Assembly (NCBI RefSeq): GCF_051020985.1
Contig: NC_135003.1
Location: forward strand, 10,595,501-10,659,500
Origin: Nomia melanderi
Taxonomy: Eukaryota; Arthropoda; Insecta; Hymenoptera; Halictidae
Reading direction: 5' to 3'
DNA length: 64,000 nucleotides
The first letter of the stretch is position 1. Each line of letters starts with the position of its first letter. Below the pieces are notes generated by a model. The model had not been told where the DNA came from. It ran no database searches and worked only from the letters and a program-made list of their open reading frames with translations. Positions 1 to 11,622 of the stretch are shown here, piece after piece. The position numbers and the translations under genes are program-made.

Positions 1-3000
1 ACGTTTGATGGCGGTATTAATTTTATCGGAGCGACCGACCACAGGAATTCCGATATCTTCGGCGTGGGTTGCCGGTCGATCGTGGCCGGGTCCAGCACGC
101 GCAGATGCTTCTGTAATGGTGCTCCGTAATAGATCAAAGTGAATCGGGTACGAATTAATAGCTCACCGGGGATAATCCGACGAAGAACGATTCCCATACA
201 GCAAAATCTTCCATAATTCCGATCTCGATTATTAGCGGACCTACTTTGTTGTAATTCAACGAACGTGTTGAAGAACAGGTGTTCATCCGTCATACGGTGT
301 ACAGAGAAAGACATCGTAACTATCGTACGTAACTATGAAATTTCACTATAAATTCTCATTTTCATGGAGCAACGTGGACTTCAATGATCGCGCGCATTCC
401 GCTTCGTTTTCATGCAATTATCGGGATTCTACCACGCACACGTGGACAAGAGATTATCGAACGTGACGCGTCACGACACAGTGAGCCGGGAAGAATAAAA
501 ATATAATTCGATAGGTGACCGGGCATGAAAAAAAAAAAGAGAGGCGCCGGTGGGCGTACACAGAGAAAGGCGTTACGTGCACGGAAACGTTCAGCGGTAT
601 TAAATTTCATCGTCACGAGCCGGGAGTAGTAATTAAACACTCGCGTGGCGGACATTTCGCGGCAGTGTGGCTCGGCTCGGCCCGGCTCGGCTCCGCTTGC
701 CGGCTTAAAATGCCCCCGCGAACAAAACCCGCTTCGAAATCGGAATTAGGAACGGAATGAAATATTCATTCTACGTAAATGGTCGATCCTGCGCGGCGTG
801 ATTTGCTTTTAATTACCGATACGCTGACGACCGAGAATTATCGTTCGGCTGGTCGGTTCGTGACTCTCGCCGCGTGCCGTTTATCATTGCCAATTGTGTC
901 TCTGCCTGGGCTCCGACCCGTGTGTCCTGCGCCGGGACGCCGAAAATCGTACAGCGAACGTAGTCGGTCGGTATTGACGTGCCGCGGGTAATTAGATTTC
1001 ACGGCGAATTTAGACGGATCCGGCGCTTGGGTAACGTAAGGGATCAAATTACGTACAATTAATTTCAAAGAGACAGTCGTAGACGGGGCGAACGTTGGGA
1101 CCGTTCGCGGGGCTTATTAGGGGGACCGCGCGGGTTCGGTCTCATTAAATTTTCCAATTTACTCGATGAACTCGCCGGGAAGTCGGTTATGCAAAAGTTC
1201 GACAAGAAGATACGTCCGCGCGGAGTCATCGCATTAATGCCCTTTGATACAAAGGGTAACGATATTTGATTCTTAACGAGAGACACAATGGCTTATTAAA
1301 TAAACATAGGGTAGTTACGAAACTGCCCGAAGCTTTACGTAATAATGCCGTCTAACATGTGGCTAACGGGCCGTTGCGAGCGAGTGTTATGGAAATTTAT
1401 TATAAAATAATCTCATTAAACCTGCGAGCAATTTCGTATGGCTCCGGGGGTTACAAAGCGATCCGCTAGTGATCAAAGACACAGATGCACACGCGTCCCT
1501 TGCGATATGACCTGCTGTTTATTCTAAGAAACATTTTGTTGTCACGCCATAACTGTATTATTATTATACACTATTAAATATCTGCGACGGAAAGGAGAAA
1601 GGGCCCCGTTGTCTTTGAAATGATGCTAGAATCTAAAAAATAGGTGAATCTACATGAAATGACAAGTCGACAAGATGGAGTGATGTTTCTCGCGAACGTT
1701 CTCAAATAAAGTAATGTTAAAAGTTGATCTGTGCTACATGTTTCTGTATTTAAGTTAATTAGATAAGGCAGAGTTGTTACATAGATAGATTAGATCTCTA
1801 ATTTCGGATGTCCCTAAAATTCAAGGTCTATCTAGATCTGTAAATCTCTTAACTCGAATTCCTAAAGTTGAAACGCTTCAATCTCTGAATTCTAATTAAG
1901 CTTCATTAGTTTTTCTTGGTTCTATGTTAATCCAATTCGATTTTTTCGGTACTGGATTGATTCAATTTCAAGCACTTGATCCTCAGTTGCCCTAATTCAA
2001 ACTATTTTGCTCGGAAAGGGACCACTCCCTTAATATTGGTGTGCGTATAAATGTGGATTGACCTACACTCCACATTATGGATTATACCTACACATCATTC
2101 AGATGTGCTTCAAATTGATTAAGATACTTATTCAATTTAATCGTTTCCGTCCCAAATTATACTCTGGGATCGAAACCGATTAGTCTTGTGTCTCCCAATT
2201 CTCTGCCGTCCCGAATCAATAATAAAACGAATCCAGCCACGACTGCATCACTATTAAGATCAAATATTGATCCGAGTGAAATGGCACTGTCCTGTAGCAC
2301 GCGTCTCTTCCATTTCTCTAGGTCCCTCGAATATTCTGACTCGTGTCATTTTCTAGACACGATAGACGCCGTTAATGAAACATTCACAGGCCGTTCCAGG
2401 CAAAATAAAAATGAACTGACTCGGTGGGATTTAATATTCATTATGTATGAATCGTGGCCGAGATTGGCAGACGGAATTGACACGCAATGGAAACAGCCAG
2501 AAACCTCGGGTATCCTGATGCGCACGAGCCGTTCAATGGAATATTCTACGGGGGACAAAGAAGCTGGAGCATTCTAGACGCGGGCGTTCGTAACATTATA
2601 CAAATGTCCTCGTGTAAACATGAACGTCTGCAAGAATCTCCCATTTGCTCGATGACGCGTTACTTTCAGTCAACCGTGTGCGCGCCTAGCTTTCACGGGA
2701 CATTGAATCGTCCACTTCAGACTTGCCGTTGAAATCATCCTATTTGTCGGATACTACCGGAAACGTGTAATCGCGGATTACAATCCATGGTTCGTTAGAC
2801 TCCCGGTAATTAACGATAAAATTCAAGATTTCACGATCCCACGAATCGTTGCGATTTCATATTTCTTTCGGCGTGCGGTCCAAACACCCTCAATGTTTCC
2901 CCGTGACCAATGAAACGACGATTAGCCGTCTCCGTAGCGACGTCTATTAATGATAATGATAACGACACTCGAAATCTCACGGCGCAATGATACCCCAGGC

Positions 3001-3238
3001 CGTGACAAACTGTACGTCCGTGTTCCCATTTCCCCGGGACGTGGCGGTGTTTTACAGCTTCTTCCTCCGACGCGCCGGTATAAATTCAGCTGAAACGAGA
3101 CACGATTTGACGCCCGGAGGAAAGATAAGTCGCAGGAAACAAGAGTGACTCGAATGAATGATAGAGCTGCGAGGAGGAACTCTAAGGTACTCGGGCTAAT
3201 TAATGGGCGCATCCATCTGACGCCATTTTGCTACTCAC

Positions 3239-3410
3239 CGGCCGTCTTCCTTCCGGCTGCTTGCTGCGTTTCTGGGCCAAGCGTAAACCTTTACGCTGCC
3301 CGTGTCTGACGGGGGCCACCGGCTGTCTGCGTCGCCGACCGAAACGATTTGTAATCCAGCAAACCGTGCCCAAAGATTGAGAGAGCCTCCGACGGGTCCA
3401 ACACAGCCTT
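3239..3410 (-). other. Weak candidate for a coding exon with a good splice donor
   Basis: On the minus strand an open frame rich in Arg, Lys, Gln and Pro runs into a consensus-like donor: after a CCG codon the genomic sequence reads GTGAGTAG. A possible acceptor lies near 3410 (TTATACAAG). The encoded stretch is strongly basic, with an R-R-R-R run and several K-R pairs. I recognise no family, and there is no neighbouring exon to link it to, so it may be chance in a GC-rich segment. The start coordinate of the exon is a guess; only the donor side is suggestive. Confidence 0.12.
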
Positions 3411-4450
3411 GTATAAATTAGATTTGGTCGCGTCCCTTGCCAAGGCCCGCCGCCAATTCCACCTGCCCCCTGGTACGCCGGCACCAGCCAGTGTCCCTTT
3501 GGTAATTGATACTCAGGTGAACGAATCTTACCGCTCTCGCGAACGTCCTTTTGTTCGCGGGAGTTCGTTCAGGGTCGGTCACCTAAGATAAAAATCTACG
3601 AGTGAACTGGCTACGTCGCTTTTAAGGAGTGGACAACTTTATCAAGGGAAAATGTATTTCTTTATTTCTGAATGAATAGATATTGTTATAAGAAAAAGTC
3701 ATTTTGGACTTATTTATTCGTTAACGTCTCGTTTGTAAGTGTTACAACCGCACGTTGTGGATGTAACTTGAACTTTTATTTTTAATTTGAGGTAGGATTA
3801 CGTATAAGGTATTTTGATAGTCTTGAAATATTTCGAATAAAAGGAATAGTCGAAGGAAAGAATAATAGTTTATGTTGTCTACTGTTCCAAGCACAGTTTT
3901 ATCCTATCTTATTTATTCCCCCCCGTTTACGATTTCGCAGGACCCTCGGCAAGACAAAAATGAGCTGCCACCGGGCCGGCGGCCATCTTACTACAATCTC
4001 GCAGTAGAAAAGGGTCGCACACTACACGTCAATGCCCATGGGAATCTTCAATCCTTTTCTGTACCACTCGAGAAACCAAAGAAATCTTTATTGCCTCTCG
4101 GAAAAAAGTATCCAACGAAAAAGACGCCCGGCACAGATGTTTCAAGATAAAACAATATCATATGTGTGCACAATAAAATTTTAGAAATTTTAGCGAGGAA
4201 CGTATGAAGGAATCGCCTGAATTTCAGTCCTAGGTAACGCTGATACACAGGATCCGCGTTTACGATCGAGCGAAGCGCATCTCATTTTCATCGAAACTTC
4301 CTTGGCCAAGAAATATACGATTCAGGGGGAATATTATTGCTCGGTAATAATTAACGACGGCGGAACCGCGCGAGAATGTTCAAGTTCGGCGTAGAACGTG
4401 TTATGTTACTCAGGTGGGAGCCATAGAGCAAACGCATTATCAAGATAATC

Positions 4451-4464
4451 CTCTCTCTCTCTCT

Positions 4465-4506
<42 letters not shown>

Positions 4507-4519
4507 TTCTCTCTCTCGG
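4451..4519. repeat. CT/CTCTCC microsatellite
   Basis: About 70 bases of almost uninterrupted CT dinucleotides with a few CCCTCT, GT and TTTC interruptions. An apparent minus-strand open frame across it (Arg-Glu repeats) is an artefact of the repeat. Confidence 0.9.
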
Positions 4520-5521
4520 GCAAGTGCTCGAGCGATAATGTGTTAATAACAAAGAGCACCGCTTTAGTGTAATGAAAATCCCGAGCCGCCTGGAACTTGT
4601 CATGCTTTTGATCTTTATCAGACGGAGAGTAGGGAACGCGATATTAAATTTGGCACGATTATTAAGCTGCCGTGAAGGAAGGAAGTTGGTTTTGAAGGAG
4701 CAATCTTTTTACTCTCTAACGGAATAATTTCATTTTCGATGCTGTGAACCTCTCGAAAAATCGATCTCGCCTCCAATTTTCGCGAGGCGTGCAAAGTGAC
4801 TGAAAGGTTCGCTCGGAATATGATTACATTACGCTATTAAGGTCTCGATTTGAACGTCTTCCCAGAATACTTCCCAAATATTTCGGAAATAATATGTAAC
4901 CGTCGGTCGAACGTAATCATTTGTAACTTACGCGGTTTAATTTAAGCTCTCATTACTGAAATGTCCCGGCGGCGTTTACATCAGCTTTGAAAAGTATAAA
5001 TTATTCATCGAACAACACATTTCGCGTTCAGTTTTGGCAACGAAATATCTCCACCAAACCGAGAAAGAGCAAACGGATTTCAATAGCGGCGCGTAAGTAA
5101 ATATCTGTAGGAAATTCATTGAATGCCCGGGCTAATACCATTGCAGAATATTTAACGACGTTACGTTTTGTATTATTGTATTTCCGTTTCGCATTACGTG
5201 CCCATTAATGAAATTAACGATCGATACCTGACTCTCGGATGGAGGGATAAATGGAACCGTCTACGAAGCCTGATCGGCACGTAGACATAATCTTCGACTT
5301 GTCTACCCGGAATATTAATGAACGTCGTAACGGCGGAATAGGTAGATCCACGTCATTAACAATGAATGAAAATTTCTCCTGTACATGCCAAAAGATCGTC
5401 GCGACGATAAACAGTTTGCTGATCGAGTTACCATTTCCGACCGACTTGTTGCGAGAGATCGGTGAGATCTAAGTCACGAATCCTTATTGTGAATAAACAC
5501 GAATTTGTTTCAAGTTGACAG

Positions 5522-5785
5522 TTAACACTAAGCGAACCTATAATTTGTATGTACCAATTTATACCACAACCAGTCACCTAATTGCTTAGAAAATAAAAGT
5601 GTACAAGTTAGAGAGTCAATTTATCTTAGTGGAAACAGCAACAAAGGAAAAGACGAAAATTGAAAAATTAGTTAATCCTATAATATGGGAATTAATATAA
5701 AGTTAAATGAACGAAAGAAAACACAGAACTGTAGATCATGTTTTGAAATAGCTCCTTTGACCGGTCGCGGCACGTTTAGTGTTAA
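5522..5785. mobile_element. TTAA-flanked MITE (piggyBac-like)
   Basis: The element is bounded by TTAA at 5522-5525 and TTAA at 5782-5785. Just inside, the left end reads CACTAAGCGAACC and the right end, reverse-complemented, reads CACTAAACGTGCC, so 10 of 13 positions match as terminal inverted repeats. The interior (about 256 bp) is AT-rich and has no open frame of note. A TTAA target site is the hallmark of piggyBac transposases, so this is probably a non-autonomous piggyBac-type element. The duplicated TTAA and the inverted ends are seen directly; the family assignment is inferred. Confidence 0.65.
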
Positions 5786-8163
5786 ATTATATAAAGTTTC
5801 ATTCCGTGTTATCCGTGACAATATTTATAATTCAATCTGCATTATCATAGTTTGAAATAAATGAGGAAATTCTTCGGGTTTCAGCGGAAGTTCGGAAGCT
5901 TATCTGACTTATTAAGAGATTATATGAAATATTTTCCGAGCGTTATCCTCGTCTATCTCATCGGTACAGCCTGCGAAAGTGCGAGCGACGGTACCATCAA
6001 CTTTTTATTCCTCCTCACTCCACTCTTCTCTCTCTTTCATTTTAATTATTTTATTTGTTTACCCGGAGCTGGATTTTTCAGGTCCGACTTTTATACGTTT
6101 TTCCGCCGTTAATGTACCTTTAATTATGAAAATTTAATTTCACCGGGTGAATCCACTGGATAATGGCCCTTCATTAGCGAGCTGAAGTCAACTAAAAGTT
6201 TATAACGAAGATTTATAACAATTTAGAGGAGCACTGATACGCCTGTCTCAAACCCCGCAGCACTTAAATTTTATTAAAAAAAAAGAAAGTATCCCCGCGA
6301 ACACGATAATTATACCATTACAACGCTCGAAAGGTTATGAAAATAATTGGAGGCGTCTTCAATTGTACACCGCTGAAGCAATTAATTTTTAATCGAGTTC
6401 ATTATTCTCCGTCACGTCGTGGCGAGAAGAGAATGGTTAAAGAGTATCCATTTTGAGTCGTTATAGACAGTCGCGTGATCAGTGTTGGGTGTTGCAAGCC
6501 GGCATCGTCGGATTAGTACAATGTGCCACGATTAAGTTCCCGCCGCTTAACGTTGTCGAACGGCAACGACCGGATAACGGGGAAAGTAAACGCATAAAAA
6601 CTTGTTAATTTGCTCCGGCGCCTGTTATTTCACTCGATTATGCAGCTCGCGCTTCTATGAAGTTGTCCCTGCAACATCGAGCCCCTGCACCCCTTTATCC
6701 TCACGAGCTGCCTCAAACCATCGCGCCGACTTCGATCTTCCAGCGCATAGCTTTAAACTTTGTATTAGCTTAATTGGTTTTAAAGGCGAAACTTCGATCT
6801 CGCTTTTTCACGCGAAAGTCCCGTTGCCCGTGTCACCCGTTCGATTCCGGTCGCAGACCACCTATATCGAACAACAACGATTTACTCGAATAAGAAATTC
6901 AACTTTCACATTTAAGACGAATACGTTTCTGACAACGAAATCTTTAGGATGATTAATTTTAACATTATCAATCGCATTTATTAGAGGTTATTATAGAACA
7001 TACTTCTTGAAACTTTCTTGTAATAACTGGAACAAATTTTTTGTTCTAATTCATATGTCAATTATTCATTAATCAGTTGGTTTCGTGTCTTGAAACTCGT
7101 ATTTAATCGTTTCGTAAAATTCGAATGATCATGATAGTCCGTTAATCAAAGTGAAATCGGTATATTTACCAAACAGTATTGCGTATTGGTTTGTACATAT
7201 TTACTGAGCGTATTAGATCCTAGATCCATATATACGTATTCACGTTGTGTACAAAATAAACCGATAAATGCTGTAAATGCCACGAGAGTGCTCATAGTCG
7301 GACCGCCCGTTGCTACTCACATCGAGTTTGCGCTAAAGGCAATATCATTACATGTTTTCTATTTATATATATATATTTTTTTTAATGTTATATTATGTAC
7401 TATTTGCCATTTGAGGCCAAAGGTTTTCGTAATCGTCAAAATACGTTTCAATCACAAATGTATTGCGATTAAAAAACCATGTTGTCCATGGAATCTGTTG
7501 GTTCGGAGTCGAGGAATATTACGATATTTTTATTGCGCGGCTACAACGCGTGGTGCTTTATTAAGTATATGAAGGACGCTCAATCCATTCGCAGCCAGGG
7601 TCGTTTAATTAGCAATTTTTGCTTGAATTTTTCAAATTGTTGAGAATGTTTATCGGTATACCGTATTTGTAGTCATACACGAAACAAGTGAATGGTTGTT
7701 TATCCGAACGAAATGGCGAACGGAAATTATGCGACGATCTAATAAAACGTACTTTGTGTGTTTGCTTCATTAATTCCATAAATCGAATTCGGAGCATGAG
7801 TTTATTATAACAGCACGGGCGGTGTCCCCCGCCGCTTTGAATATTATACGCGATGAACCGCGAGAATGGAGTCTTTCAAGTTTTATACGTTTCGTATTAT
7901 TAAACTAAAAGTACTGAATGAGTAGTATGCAATTTATTTACACGCAGATGACGAACAAAATCAGAATGGAGTGCCGAAATAAATTTATTGAATACGATTT
8001 CCACAGCATCAGCTTCGGGTTTTGTTTCCCATCTGAAAATCAAAATTCGCCGCGTTAGACTTTTTACGGGGCGATATTATTTATCGAAGTTTTTTATCAT
8101 TCAACGATGCACGCGCAATTGGCCCGAACGACATATTTCGCGGCGCGTGTAAAAAAGAAAATC
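5786..8163. other. AT-rich non-coding stretch
   Basis: No gene or repeat that I can support. Open frames at 5861, 6602 and 7186 (+) are unremarkable and carry no splice context or domain. The stretch leads into the first peptide gene. Confidence 0.6.
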
Positions 8164-8240
8164 TAGAAATTTATTCGTCCGAATCGCGTGCGCGTCAATT
8201 TATGAAATGTTAAATATTACGAAACGACCTACTTTTTTTT
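8164..8240 (+). repeat. Direct repeat R, copy 1 (upstream flank of first linear-peptide gene)
   Basis: A block of about 77 bp beginning TAGAAATTTATTCGTCCG recurs at 9118-9194 with only scattered substitutions. The two copies bracket the first linear-peptide gene, as expected if a unit of R plus gene was once duplicated in tandem and the second gene copy was then lost. Confidence 0.75.
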
Positions 8241-8616
8241 CAAACTTCATGAGAAAATGTGACGAGAAAACAAACTAAAAACTAACTTTAAAACTAATCC
8301 GCTTGAAATGTTCCGAAGGAATATCCTTTATAATTCACAACATTTCAGGATTTTACAAACAAACCTAGCATATTAAATTGCAATATTCAAATTAAACCAA
8401 TGTACAGATTGATATTAATCCAACTTAGGATTCAATGGTTTAAACAAAAGATAGAAACTTGAACAGAATTAGACGAGCCCATACAGTGTATTACATATTT
8501 CTCTGATTAAGAATTTATTACTCCCATTATCTTAAGCGAATTTTATTATGTTTCAGCTTGGAAACTCAGTCACGAAGAATGCATTTGAATGTTTAAGTGT
8601 CCGCGTTGCTGCCGCA

Positions 8617-8624
8617 TATATAAG
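8617..8624 (+). promoter_or_regulatory. TATA box of first linear-peptide gene
   Basis: TATATAAG lies 63 bases before the first ATG of the leader exon. The same motif sits at the same distance in the duplicate gene (11560-11567). Transcription should begin about 30 bases downstream, leaving a 5' UTR of roughly 30 bases. Confidence 0.75.
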
Positions 8625-8679
8625 ACTCGAAAATGTGTATATACATCAACGAAGTAGAGAATTCTGCAGGAAGAAAATC

Positions 8680-8909
8680 ATGTTTCAGAAAATGAAGCTC
8701 GCTATTCTAGCACTTTCCGTGCTTCTCGTGTCAGCTTTCTATATCGCGCCTTCCGAAGCGGTAACTAATTGATTTGATAATATTTCTCCTCCTGAAAACT
8801 GTACACTATATATGCTATCGTTTAGAAATATATGATAATCATTTTGCTATCGATATGTTTATAGATTCCACGACCTTCGACGACAAGGTTGATACCCCGA
8901 ATAGGCTGA
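8680..8909 (+). CDS. Short secreted, probably amidated linear peptide (leader shared with apamin/MCD-like array)
   Basis: This is a two-exon gene. Exon 1 (8680-8760, 27 codons) is a signal peptide with a basic start, a hydrophobic core and a leader ending F-Y-I-A-P-S-E-A. The donor GTAACT follows directly. Exon 2 (8865-8909) follows the acceptor TTTATAG in phase 0 and has 14 codons plus TGA. Cleavage after the leader's final Ala would release a peptide encoded wholly by exon 2. It begins Ile-Pro, has no cysteine, contains two Ile-Pro type motifs with Arg, and ends Ile-Pro-Arg-Ile-Gly-stop. A final Gly is the usual donor for C-terminal amidation. A second in-frame ATG lies at 8692. The leader resembles those of the cysteine genes in the array and of bee apamin/MCD precursors. 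I do not recognise the mature peptide. A non-spliced read-through would stop just after the donor (TGA at 8770-8772), which supports splicing. Confidence 0.72.
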
Positions 8910-9117
8910 TCACAGCGACAGAAAATGGAATGTTTTCAGCTATAAATAAAAATTAATATTGTAAAAAATGGAATACATATTTCCGCATTCTGTTTCGACT
9001 CTGATTTTCTGTACATTCCAAATATTATTGGGACTATATATCTCTAAGCGGTAGAGTATATTTTGACTATAGATATTAGTCCACAATTATCGACTACCCC
9101 TAATGAATAGTAAAATT

Positions 9118-9194
9118 TAGAAATTTATTTGTCCGAATCGTGTGCGCGTCAATGTATAAAATGTTAAATAATACGAAGCGATCTACTTTTTTTC
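9118..9194 (+). repeat. Direct repeat R, copy 2
   Basis: This is the second copy of the block at 8164-8240. The sequence after it does not resemble the peptide-gene unit, so any gene copy that followed has been lost or replaced. Confidence 0.75.
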
Positions 9195-10227
9195 TCGCGG
9201 CGAATAAAAATTTTGATTGATGCCTTCGTATCGCGAATATGCACCTGTTTGTAAACGTTTATAATTTACCCTATTTTTAAGTTTTATTGATCATAATTTA
9301 ATACGCTTCATATGGATATCTAACGCGACTTCATTTACATTCTGGTTGTCTTCAAAGAAGGAGGGAGAAATTGTTTAAAAATGTTAAGAAAATGATTTTA
9401 GCCGCTGTCGATGATTTTTATATTTCGATTTTACATTCTCTTAGATCAGTTATTTTCATATGAAATCGTAATTACATACAGTGTAGATAGTAACCCTATA
9501 TGCTTTTCATCAGCTGAAGTCATCACGAACAAATTCCAGAGTTTGTGCATAGCAGCTGAAAAAAAAAATGGGATCACGTATAAAAGTATTGTTAATATAC
9601 AGCATGTACTATAATGTTAATCAATTAAATTTGACTTTATCACACAAATCCCCTTGGATCATTACTGTCACATATGAGCTGAAAGAGAATACACGTTTTA
9701 ATATAGTAATATTCTTTAGCTACTATAATATTTAACTGTGGATTACTGCATCTGCCGTTAGAAAAAATTACGATATTAAAACAAAGGAAATGAACAAGAG
9801 AGGGGAACGGATTCCTTTCAACGTGTTTCTTCTCCTGAGGTTCTAGTTATTGTTCAATATTCACAAATGCTTGAGAAAATGCTTGTACTATCGATTTTTA
9901 TATATTCCTTCTAATCTAGTTTATAGTACATTCAAATCTGTATTTTTTAATGCCCAAAAAATATATTTTACGCGACGAGTGTGACTTTGAAGATAAATTG
10001 ATCGTGACTAAGATATTGCAAAATTATCAATTTCTATTATAGCTATTTGGTGCTAAAATTCATTTGAAAATAACATTGTTACTTTATTTACTACAACAGA
10101 AATAATAACACAGTACGATTTATATGCTGTATGCGTTATATGTATTTCAGCTTCCGTATGATTAAATAGTGATTATTATTAAGAATCACCGTGATAAGTA
10201 ACGTTATGTGTCACCATGGTACCATCA
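9195..10227. other. AT-rich spacer with faint gene relic
   Basis: No intact gene is visible. A stretch at about 9643-9676 resembles (minus strand) exon 2 of the neighbouring gene at 10228-10564, and a TATA-like AATATATAAAAAT (minus) lies at about 9896-9908. A leader between them is not recognisable. An open frame at 9411-9614 (+) has no support. Confidence 0.45.
9643..9676 (-). pseudogene. Possible decayed copy of a mature-peptide exon
   Basis: Read on the minus strand, the segment around CAGTAATGATCCAAGGGGATTTGTG aligns by eye with the exon 2 start of the gene at 10228-10564 (GGTAATGAGCAAATAGGATTTGTG). Its frame is not maintained. The similarity is short and found by eye, so it may be coincidence. 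Confidence 0.3.
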
Positions 10228-10564
10228 TCAACCTTTTGTTCCCACAAATCCTATTTGCTCATTACCAGTATCCTAGAAAACAATTAATTTATACATGATT
10301 ACCGTACTTTCAATGATTAAAATTGATTCATGAATTAAATTCTATCATAAGAACAAATTATCCTTTTTGTCATTATCTCCTTCTGCAAAACGCAGAAGGG
10401 ATTGGACAAGATTGCCAGAAATTCTATATAAATGCACGTGGTGTATTTTTTATCACAAAAATGTTATGAATTACATTTTTAGCCGCTTCAGCCGCCGCAA
10501 TAAAGAACGATGACAGGAACGTCATGGACAAAACGAACAGAGCGACTTTCATTGTCGTGTACAT
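10228..10564 (-). CDS. Short secreted linear peptide gene with unusual donor
   Basis: This is a minus-strand two-exon gene. A TATA box (TATATAAAAAG, minus, 10615-10625) lies upstream, so the long open frame that starts at 10609 begins too early. The likely start is the ATG at 10564 or the one at 10552. Exon 1 encodes a hydrophobic leader ending F-F-I-A-A-A-E-A, then Ala-Lys-Asn, and ends at 10475 before a weak donor GTAATT. The position where sister genes splice, directly after E-A, reads GCTAAA here, so the donor appears to have moved by three codons. Exon 2 (10228-10272) follows the strong acceptor TTTTCTAG, is in phase 0, and has 14 codons ending Thr-Lys-Gly-stop without cysteine. A second acceptor-like site near 10425 could give a different, cysteine-containing short tail, so the exon choice is not certain. 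The function is unknown; it resembles the two + strand linear-peptide genes in architecture, length and terminal Gly. Confidence 0.5.
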
Positions 10565-10614
10565 GTTATTGTACTTACACTTTTTAAATTTGTTGAGGGC
10601 AACGGTCATGTTGG

Positions 10615-10625
10615 CTTTTTATATA
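10615..10625 (-). promoter_or_regulatory. TATA box of the minus-strand linear-peptide gene
   Basis: TATATAAAAAG on the minus strand lies 51 bases before the ATG at 10564. It shows that the upstream ATG at 10609 is probably not transcribed or lies at the very 5' end. Confidence 0.6.
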
Positions 10626-11559
10626 TCCAAGTTAAACACTAACTTATCATTGCAACTTATTTTTCGTGACTGAGATATTGTAGATCTGTTAATGACAATG
10701 AATATTTTTGTATATTATTGCCTAACTTTTGCCATTAAGATTAAATTTTCATGATTATGTTATCAATTTAGTATCAATGTACCGATTTACTATTTTTATT
10801 GTTACCATTTTCATTTCATATCATATTAACATCGCGACCATAAGCTACATATGTATATTATAATCCTTTTGCATCTTCCATTGATCGTCTTTGTACATTC
10901 CGCCACATCGAAATACAAAAGTAATAAGCAATACTTCACGATTGAGGCAGTTTGCTATTGTTACGGCCATGATTTTATCTCTGCCACTGACGGGAGGCTC
11001 TGTCAGCAGAAATCCATCGTGGGCAATAAAGATTACCAGTGAAAGTTTATGATGTTTTATCATTGAAATTCGTGACATCGTGAATTTACATGAAATACAT
11101 TATTGTTGTCACTCTTTTCTAACCGTTTCGACAGGAACCTGTATGTTGCAGAAATACGTGATCTACGTCCAGTGACATAAATTACAACGCTTTGCATGGA
11201 TAAATTGGATATTTTCAGACAAACTTCATGAGAAAATGTGACGAGAAAACAAACCGAAAACTAATTTTAGAACTAACATTCTAAAACTAATCTGCTTGAA
11301 ATGTGCCGAAGGAACATCCTTTGTAATTCACAACATTTTAGGATTTTAGAAACAAACCTAACATATTAAATTGCAATATTCAAATTAAACCAATGTACAG
11401 ATTGATATTAATCCAATTTAGGATTCAGTGGTTTAAACAAAAGACAGAAACTTGAACAGAATCAGACCATTATCTTAAGCGAATTTTATTATGTTTTAGC
11501 TTGGAAACTCAGTCACGAAGAATGCATTTGAATGTTTAAGTGTCCGCGTTGCTGTCGCA

Positions 11560-11567
11560 TATATAAG
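11560..11567 (+). promoter_or_regulatory. TATA box of second linear-peptide gene
   Basis: TATATAAG lies 63 bases before the leader ATG at 11623, identical in sequence and spacing to the copy at 8617-8624. Confidence 0.75.
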
Positions 11568-11622
11568 ACTCGAAAACGTGTATACACATCAACGAAGTAG
11601 AGAATTCCGCAGGAAGAAAATC

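Larger units (their letters stand above)
1..5521. other. Non-coding stretch, no supported gene
   Basis: I see no gene here. Open frames on both strands are short (at most 129 codons), mutually overlapping and without recognisable domains or a consistent codon pattern. The sequence alternates between moderately GC-rich parts (0.5-1.3 kb, 3.0-3.6 kb) and AT-rich parts. It contains a CT microsatellite at 4451-4519 and one weak exon candidate ending at 3238 on the minus strand, both listed separately. Confidence 0.6.

Noticed and set aside
8774..8956. Open frame downstream of the first leader
   Set aside because: It starts inside the intron and crosses the mature exon in another frame. The phase-0 splice to 8865 explains the gene better and is conserved in the duplicate.
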